From the NCBI GenBank assembly GCA_024362935.1, contig JANCRA010000008.1, positions 29,568,557 to 29,632,556 on the forward strand: DNA of 64,000 bases, in the 5' to 3' direction. Position 1 is the first letter of the stretch, and the number at the start of each line of letters is the position of its first letter. Below are positions 53,501 to 64,000 of this stretch, piece by piece. The position numbers and the translations under genes are program-made. A model generated the notes under the pieces. The model was not told the origin of the DNA. It did not search any database and saw only the letters and a list, made by a program, of their open reading frames with translations. This DNA comes from Setophaga petechia. Taxonomy: Eukaryota > Chordata > Aves > Passeriformes > Parulidae.

Positions 53501-55456
53501 TGCTGTAATCAGACCACAGATTTACACTGGGTTTTTGTGCATGTTTCTCCACCTGTTATGTGCTTCCCACAACTCATCTAGTCCCAGTAAACTCTCCATA
53601 CAAATGGTTGCAGAGCAATTACTCATTTCACTCCTATTCTCATCAGAGCTATGAGGCTCTAGTCTGTTGCTGTGAAGCTGGAGCTTGACCAACACCAAGG
53701 TGTGTGTCATCCCTGTTGCTGTCAGGAGATGCTGTGGACTATCTGGTATCTAATATGCCCACCATATATCAATATGCATCCTAATGTTTTTCTCTCTTCT
53801 GCCTAGGTTGTGTTTTGATGTTTTAGATCTACAGGTAACAGCTGTCATGCTACAAATACAAATGGAAGTAGACTGGTTCTGGTTTTCACATTAACCATTT
53901 TAGCTTTTAGATAACTACTGGGAATATTTTATTTGTCAATAATTGATTAGTGTATCTATTTCACAGTAAATGTTCAGTCTGTGACAGAAATTATAAACAT
54001 ATCTTCACTTCTTAAGTATGTGATGCCATGTGGATGGGCTTTGTGCAACTGTAGCTGGACATCAACAAACTAGTCTTGGGTCCATCCAAGTGGATCATAC
54101 TTGTGGGAAAGGCAAATAACTGGAAACTCCAGCTCTTGATGAGTGTGCAGTAAAAGCCTAGGACTGTCTGTCAGATTTGTAGCCCAGGCTGCAATTTCTT
54201 GTAGATAATTTAAAAAATCTAACAATAGATATAACGACATAACAATAAAAATAGTAGTTTGTGTTAAGGAAATTTTTGCCTCCTGTGAGCTCTCAGATTA
54301 GTGTTAGTCAGACTGTAGATTTTATTAAAATGTACCTAGATGCTCTATTCAGCAGAGCTGAACAGGCAAAATCACTTTGAGTGAGAAAGGAGAAAAGGTT
54401 AATGTGAAGCTGTTGGGTGAAATAGTCTTTCCAAATTTGCCATCTAGCTTGAGATCATCAGCTCCCAAAATCAGTGTCACAAATAGGGTCATGAGCTCAG
54501 AATTTAAATGTAAATTGGGTTGTGCATGCCCAGACAGAAAGGCCTGAAAGGAAATTTTTGTCTCTGCTGAGCCAGCTCTTCAAAGAAGTCTTTAGCCAGT
54601 GGTTAAATCTTTAGCCTGGGGTCTGTAAGTCTCATCAAAATGTAAACGTTTTAGTGTAAAAATGATAATTCAGTAAGCTCTTGCACTTGAAAACCATACC
54701 AAAAGCACCACCAAAATAGCAGAAAATAATTGATGCCAGATGTTATCAAAAGTGTGGGATAAATGCATGTCAGAGATCCAGGTACAGTGGCCAACGCAGC
54801 AAACAAATAACTTCCTCTATCTGCATACTCTATTCTGTCAGGTACAAGAAGGCCATAGATGTGACAACAGTCCCAAAATACCAGACGAGACTAACTGTAA
54901 AATTTAAACTCAAGTTCGTGTTGGCTTTAATTATATAACAGAGTGTGTTTTGCAGTCTCACTAATGAGTTGCTAATTCTCACTCAGAGTAAGAGATTTGA
55001 TTCCCAGCATATCTGCTAACTGGCCAGTCTGCTCCACACTGGCTGGAGCCTGCCACCATGACTCTCCTCGGAAATACTTCACAGAGAAAGATGTCCTAGT
55101 TGTTTAAATGGGAGAGGAATGTGTGATTTAGCTGTGTGTGTTCTCCCAGTAAAAATGTCCTGCATAATGTGAGCCAGTAAGAAACTCTGTGATCTTTAAG
55201 CTGGAGATGACTGTGTCCAATAGAAATTTCCTGATTATGTAAATGAGTTCTTAAAAATGCTTTACATTTCTTTCAAATACCAGAAATGTTTCTTTTAATG
55301 ATGTTAGCTGTCTGGCATTCTGATTTAATTATTCATGCCTTATTCTTTCATATTTCTTTTCCTTTTGACACACTGTCAAAAAAGAAAAAAAATCAGTTGA
55401 ATAGTTGAGAGCATGTGAACTGCCATAAACAATCACTCTTGTTTGTTTCTCTGCAG

Positions 55457-55537
55457 AACAAAAAGAAGTAAAGGTGGGAGAATACAATGCTGTGGATGAC
55501 ACATTGGTAATAATCAACAACAGCATCAGATTCCAAG
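55457..55537 (+). CDS. GABBR2: GABBR2 internal exon (end of Venus flytrap, conserved N-glycosylation sequon)
   Basis: This 81-bp exon, read with the G carried over from 20574, encodes [20 protein letters not shown] followed by NNSIRFQ, and ends with one G for the next codon. The mammalian counterpart covers about residues 433-459. The N-terminal residues (EQKE in place of DSRE) are the most changed, while the KVGEYNAV core is identical. The NNS triplet keeps the N-x-S/T sequon at the position of human Asn453, although the residues differ (NDT in mammals), so the glycosylation site appears conserved. The acceptor is CTGCAG after a pyrimidine-rich tract, and the donor is GTAGGA, a weaker donor than those of the neighbouring exons. 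Both flanking introns are phase 1, so the exon is symmetric and its skipping would keep the reading frame. It lies at the membrane-proximal end of the extracellular domain. Confidence 0.97.
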
Positions 55538-59193
<3,656 letters not shown>

Positions 59194-59326
59194 ACTAATA
59201 AAGATGTCCAGTCCCTACATGAACAACCTTATTATCCTTGGAGGGATGCTTTCTTATGCATCTATTTTTCTTTTTGGTCTTGATGGATCCTTCGTCTCCG
59301 AAAAGACATTTGAGACACTTTGCACA
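59194..59326 (+). CDS. GABBR2: GABBR2 internal exon (intracellular loop 1, TM2, extracellular loop 1)
   Basis: This 133-bp exon completes the split Lys codon. It encodes [11 protein letters not shown] (intracellular loop 1), TM2 ([19 protein letters not shown]), and extracellular loop 1 ending [10 protein letters not shown], where the split falls just before TM3. I see no change from the mammalian protein in this stretch, fitting strong constraint on the heptahelical domain that couples to Gi/o. The Cys two codons from the end is the class C position expected to form the disulfide with extracellular loop 2. The acceptor is CCATAG and the donor is a consensus GTAAGT at 59327, with a phase 0 junction. 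Reading past the donor continues open to about 59440, but that part is intron. The next exon, expected to begin VRTWILTVGY, was not found before 64000. Confidence 0.98.
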
Positions 59327-59506
59327 GTAAGTAATTCCATATATTGTAGTTCAATTGTTGTTGAATTCAGTCTTACAGGAAACAGAAAATGCAAACGGAA
59401 AAGTTCAGTAGTTGGATGTGTCATTCCATTAAATCACTGATTCTCCTAGCCCTTTCCTAGGATATTATCTGGGACCAAATTCTATGACATGTACAAAGCT
59501 TCATTA

Positions 59507-59562
59507 TGGTGGTGGTGGTTGTTGTTGTTTTTGTTCTAATTGTTGTTGTTATTATTGTTTAT
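59507..59562. repeat. GGT/GTT/ATT trinucleotide tract
   Basis: (GGT)4 grades into (GTT)4, then an interrupted stretch, then (GTT)3 and (ATT)2. It lies about 180 bp into the intron after the TM2 exon. Confidence 0.9.
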
Positions 59563-60528
59563 ATCTATAAAATTGTTTATTTTTATATATAGAAAATTTG
59601 TTATTGTTTATTTTAGAAAATCTCCAAGGCATTGGGATTTAACCTCAGACTCATTCTTGTTTTGAAATCATATCTAGAAAGATTATTTACTAAAGAAGAT
59701 TGTTATGTTTGCAGCAGGACAACTTGTAATACCTGTAAAGCTACTTCTTTATACATTCCATATTATTTTAAACTACATGGCTGCTGCTTCTCTAGATCTC
59801 TTTAGTCAGTCTCTTTGGCCGATTCTCCAAAGATTTCTACTGCTATTTTCATGCTATGCTATAAATTCCTGCAAGCCTAGATCCATATAGAATACATTCT
59901 AGTTAAATCAAAACAAGCAACTCTGAAACCAAATCAAATATTTCCACCTAGGAAACTTGTCATAATTGTTTGATGTAATATGCAGTTATTCTGACTTACA
60001 GATGTCTTTTCAAAGAAAGGGAGAGGATACTCCTTCCAGAAGCAGTACAAAACAGCATTTAAATTTATCCAATATCTTCTCAAAAAATTCTAAGACTCTG
60101 CTTGACCTGTTGCCTAAAATTATCACACTTACTCAGGAGTTACCATCACTATCATTTTGATTCTTCTTCATGTCTCTAGAAAGCTGCAATTCACAGCGCC
60201 TGTTGTTTTTAAGAGTCTGAATTTCTGATGTCATGGCTAGCAAGAGAGGAATTTTACTTCAAGAGAAAAATGCAAAACATGAAAGTTGGATACCTAAAGC
60301 TAGTTGATGCAAATACATCCCAATATGTCAAATGGAGCCCCCCATACTGATTAGAAGCCTTATAGAAGTGAAACACTGGGTGATCTTTTTAGTTAGACCA
60401 TTTCAAAACACTGGAGGTTCCACAGCGCATGCCAGGATGGACTAGAAGACATGCTGTGGGTGAATGTTCAGGGACAATCTTACCTTCCTTAGCTGGGCCT
60501 GGACACAGCTGTGTTTCAGACACTTAAA

Positions 60529-60577
60529 CTTTAGGAGTTTTAGGAAAGGAGGCTTTAGGAAAACTTTAGGAAAAGAG
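60529..60577. repeat. Clustered TTTAGGA motifs
   Basis: TTTAGGA occurs four times within about 50 bp at irregular spacing, giving a local imperfect repeat. Confidence 0.8.
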
Positions 60578-63472
60578 AAGGAAAGAATATCCAGTCTTCC
60601 TACTACTAGAACTTTAATTCTCAGTACAACTAGTGGAAAGAGATGTTTTAAAGATTTGAAAAGGATGGTCCTGTTCAACTCTCACAAGCTACTCTATAAT
60701 TTTGTGAATACAATGGGGCCAATAGGAAGTGGAAGATGACATAGTCCATTTTCTATCCAGGAATTATGTCCTTTTTTGTGAAATAACTTTTGATGGAGTA
60801 GAAGTGTCATTAGGAATTCACTGTTACTGTCAATCCCCATTCTTTTCTCATCCTCCATTGGAGAAGGATGTAGTGGCATGGGATGCAGGTTTTTAGTCTT
60901 GATGTCTGCTCTGTCTTGAGGGGCTTGTATCCAGAGCTCCTGAGTTCCCTGCCAGGCTGCAGGCCATTGTATGACTGGGCTACAGCCCTTCTCTGGAAGC
61001 AGCTGTGCGCTGCTGAACAGAAGGAAAGTGGGAACTAGAGGTACTTATCAGAATCTAGCTGTTATAGGAAACAGATTTCCAACCAAATGTAGCTATATAA
61101 GACTAAATTTGAGTCCTGTTTTACATGTGAAACACCTTAGCCTTAACTCTGAAAAATGAACCAATGTCCAAAATCCTGTGCCTCTGAGCTAGAACATTTC
61201 TTCTGATTTTTCTCTAATCTGCCTCCCAAAATGTAATTGCTGGTCTCATTTTCTAAATGCAACAGAATTGTGGGCTGCTAATTTTGTCAAATTCTATGTA
61301 TCTCTTCCTTTTATTCCAATTTTTATCTGTAGCATTATATTAGGTCTGTGTGTCTGCTGTAGAGGGGTAGATCTTCACTTGAGTAAAACACTTACTTGAC
61401 GTACTTGACTTAGTAAAAGAAAGGAGTGGGGGAGAATGCTGTGTCCTAAAGCCAAACTTTGATTAAGAAATGTCACCTCATGCCTTAAGCAGAGATTTAG
61501 GTTTTTTTTTTACATAGTGAAATGCTGTATAAACAGAGCAGAGTCTGAGATTTCTTCTCAGTCTTGACTTTCCAGGTTTTCAGTCCAGTAGAGAAGCATT
61601 TCTGATTGTGTTTTCCTGTGCATGGCTACTGATGTATCTTATAAACCCCAGCTCTGTCAGCAATTAATACTACAGTCATAGATGCAACAAATCCTTCACT
61701 AGCCACCCATTAGGAAGGTTTTTCCAACATCCTACTCATTAAAGCAATTCTTTTAAAATTTTTCCTCCAATTATATTCTTTTAAATGGGATAGCTTGTGC
61801 TTCTCCTAGATATCATCTCTACATGGCTCCCATTCACTGTGGCAATGCTCTTTTATTGTATCTAGAAAACTGTGAATTAGTGCTGGGAAATTCATAAATA
61901 TGGGAGGCAAACACACTTACCTGTTGAATAACTCTTGTCTCTCTCCTCCTCTCCTCAAAACGTCCACCAAGTGCTGGCTACAGAATATGCATTTGGCTCC
62001 ATGAACATCCCTATTCCCATGTGGGCAATATGCTTAGTGGTTTCATAAGGTCTGCTTTCAGACACAAGTGCTTATAGGATCAGGTCAGGACAAATCTCTC
62101 TTCATCATCCATCTCCCTTGAAATGCATGATTTTGTTTACTCATTCTAGCCATGAGAGATTAGTTTAAAATTCCCATTTTATTTCAGACTGTGGCTAAGT
62201 CTCTAAAAAAAGCAGTTACAATTGAGAACACTCATAAAAAGCCATTGAGGCAAGTCATAAGGGTGTAACAACTGTATCTCAGACACAGAGAAAAGCCATA
62301 TGTCACTGAAAGGAGATATTATTTTGGAAGGGAAGTAAAAGTTTTCATTCAAGTTTTATAAGCACATGCAAAACTATGAAGCTGTTGTTATTGGTATCCC
62401 CTGTCTAAACCAAGTACTCACCCTCATTGTCATCCATATTTCAGAAGTGATGAGGTCTCACCAGAGTAACAGTATATACACAATAGCCAGTGTGCTTAAT
62501 TGGATATGTTATGTATGGTCTCTGTTTAATATTCTGGCAATTTTTGGCAAAATTATAGGAGATTCTTAAAACTTCTGTGTTGACTAACGTGCTCCTACCA
62601 CAGCAAGGGGATTGCAAATAGGTAGTCTTTAGGGTATTTTACAATCCAGGCCTTTCTATCATTCTGTCCTCACAAATTCAGGAAGCATTATTTCCAGATT
62701 GTAGGTATTACATTGGATTTGTTTCCTCTGTAGCATTTTGTTTTAGTGCTGTTTGGAGGGTGAAATGCTTTGCTGCATCAGCTCTTTTTTTACTTTTCAA
62801 CAATTTATGCCTATATGTGACTCATGCCTAATGTTGTAATATTCCAAGGACACTGACACATGACCCAAAATTACACGAGTAAAACTGAAATGTTCAAAGG
62901 ATTTATTTGCTAAGTTGCACTACCACTTTCCACTGTGTGAGGCACTGGGTGTAGAAGGAGGTGGTCTATAAGTTATTATGCTGAAACTTAGAAACAAGTG
63001 TTACATGTAGTTAAGACTCAGTAAGCACTTTAAACATACAGTAAAATAATTTGCAGAATAAGAGTATTATATTAGTCTTTAAAATTATAAAATGTGGACT
63101 CTGTAACAGAGTGATAGAGTGGATAATTGGTTCCCAAACACACTCATTTTTATCTTGCTATGCCTGTTTTCTATGGAAAGGTAATCAAATATAATTAAAT
63201 ACATAATAATTCTGTGTTTTCACAGTAAAAACTCATAATAGCAAATGTAACATAATTTAGTTCTGTGTCAGAATTAAAGATTAGGTATCATATTTTATAA
63301 CTCAAATTACATAGAATTAAAATGATCCAGAGCAGCGAGTTCTGAGAAAGTGGTCAGTGTATTACTGAAGCATTAGATAATGTCTTACTTAATAGCAATT
63401 TTATTGGTTGCACAGAAAAAGAAATACAATATTTCATTACGTCTATATGTATGCCAAAGTACAAAGTATTTT

Positions 63473-63492
63473 AGAGAGAGAGAGAAAGAGAA
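63473..63492. repeat. GA microsatellite
   Basis: A short (AG)n run with one interruption. Confidence 0.85.
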
Positions 63493-63538
63493 TGATTTAT
63501 CTTTATTTTTAATCTCAGAACCACCGTGGTATCATAGC

Positions 63539-63554
63539 AAAAAAAAAAAAAAAA
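63539..63554. repeat. A16 homopolymer
   Basis: An uninterrupted run of 16 A. No retrotransposon body was recognised to its left, so it is listed as a simple repeat. Confidence 0.9.
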
Positions 63555-64000
63555 GAAGTTAGAAGTAAGGGTGTGAAATGAGATGTGATTCCAACTGGTA
63601 AAATGCAAGCAAGTGGAAGAATATTTGAAAGCAGTCATTATATGGAAGAGAGAGACTCAAAATTAGCAATGCTAGTGACATATCCTATGAATAGAGTTTA
63701 AGTGACATACTAAATAGAGATACTTAAAGTAGCGAGAATATTAGATAAGATCATAACGTTTAGACTTCTGTAATACACTCCACTGAGAATTTCATGATTT
63801 ACATTTAAGATGAGTAATGTCTTTCCAAGTTGGAACTGCTATTGAATAAAAGACTACTATGGTCCTGAGGACAACCATTGTCTTCTCTATTGTGCATCTT
63901 CCTCAAATAAGTAAATCTAATTATTAAGTTGGGGCTGAAGATGTTTAAAGTACTCCATGTTCTCTCACTCATAGTTCCACAAAAAAAGGCCTGATTCATT

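Larger units (their letters stand above)
20575..55456 (+). other. GABBR2: GABBR2 intron, 34.9 kb, phase 1
   Basis: This intron lies between the 61-bp and 81-bp exons and has GTAAGT and CTGCAG ends. The protein is continuous across the junction when compared with mammalian GABBR2, so no constitutive exon is hidden inside. It contains the CR1 fragments, the tRNA-derived SINE, the solo LTR, a TTTTG/TTCTG pentamer array and several hairpins listed separately. Locally GC-richer segments occur near 21.0-21.25 kb, 40.6-40.9 kb and 47.0-47.3 kb; I could not assign these to a known family. The rest is AT-rich sequence in which I see no gene. Confidence 0.9.
59327..64000 (+). other. GABBR2: GABBR2 intron, 5' portion (continues beyond window)
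   Basis: The intron begins at the consensus GTAAGT after the TM2 exon. No match to the expected TM3 exon was found, so the intron continues past the window end. It holds a GGT/GTT/ATT trinucleotide tract at 59507-59562, a TTTAGGA cluster at 60529-60577, and a GA run followed by an A16 run near 63.5 kb. No gene was seen. Confidence 0.85.

Overview
The window is an intron-rich stretch of vertebrate genome, most likely from a bird and probably a songbird. The evidence is several CR1-type LINE 3' ends, one tRNA-Ile-derived SINE with a CR1-like tail (a type I associate with passerines), and one retroviral solo LTR of a type I recognise from songbird introns. These repeat assignments come from recognition, not from a database search.

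The only gene I can support is GABBR2 (GABA-B receptor subunit 2), on the + strand. Four consecutive internal coding exons are present: 20514-20574, 55457-55537, 58556-58706 and 59194-59326. They join in frame (intron phases 1, 1 and 2 between them) into about 142 residues, covering the end of the extracellular Venus-flytrap domain, the short linker, TM1, the first intracellular loop, TM2 and the first extracellular loop up to the start of TM3. All splice sites are GT-AG. The match to mammalian GABBR2 is continuous, so no exon is missing between them. The 5' exons (signal peptide and most of the Venus flytrap) and the 3' exons (TM3-TM7 and the coiled-coil tail) lie outside the window.

Layout: 1-20513 is the 3' part of a large upstream intron. 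20575-55456 is a 34.9-kb intron holding nearly all of the recognisable transposon remains (CR1 at about 25.3, 31.4, 33.9 and 44.6 kb, the SINE at 33.0 kb, the solo LTR at 49.9-50.5 kb). 55538-58555 is a 3.0-kb intron, 58707-59193 is a 487-bp intron, and 59327-64000 is the start of another intron.

No bacterial-type operon, CRISPR array or convincing second gene was seen. The other open reading frames are short, lack recognisable domains and look like chance frames in AT-rich intron sequence. The points most worth a second look are small structures inside the introns: a near-perfect 20-bp-stem hairpin at 37.8 kb, two exactly abutting hairpins at 41.1 kb, a (GGGGT)n quadruplex motif at 40.85 kb, a SINE with intact pol III promoter boxes, a solo LTR with a target-site duplication, and several short tandem or dispersed duplications.
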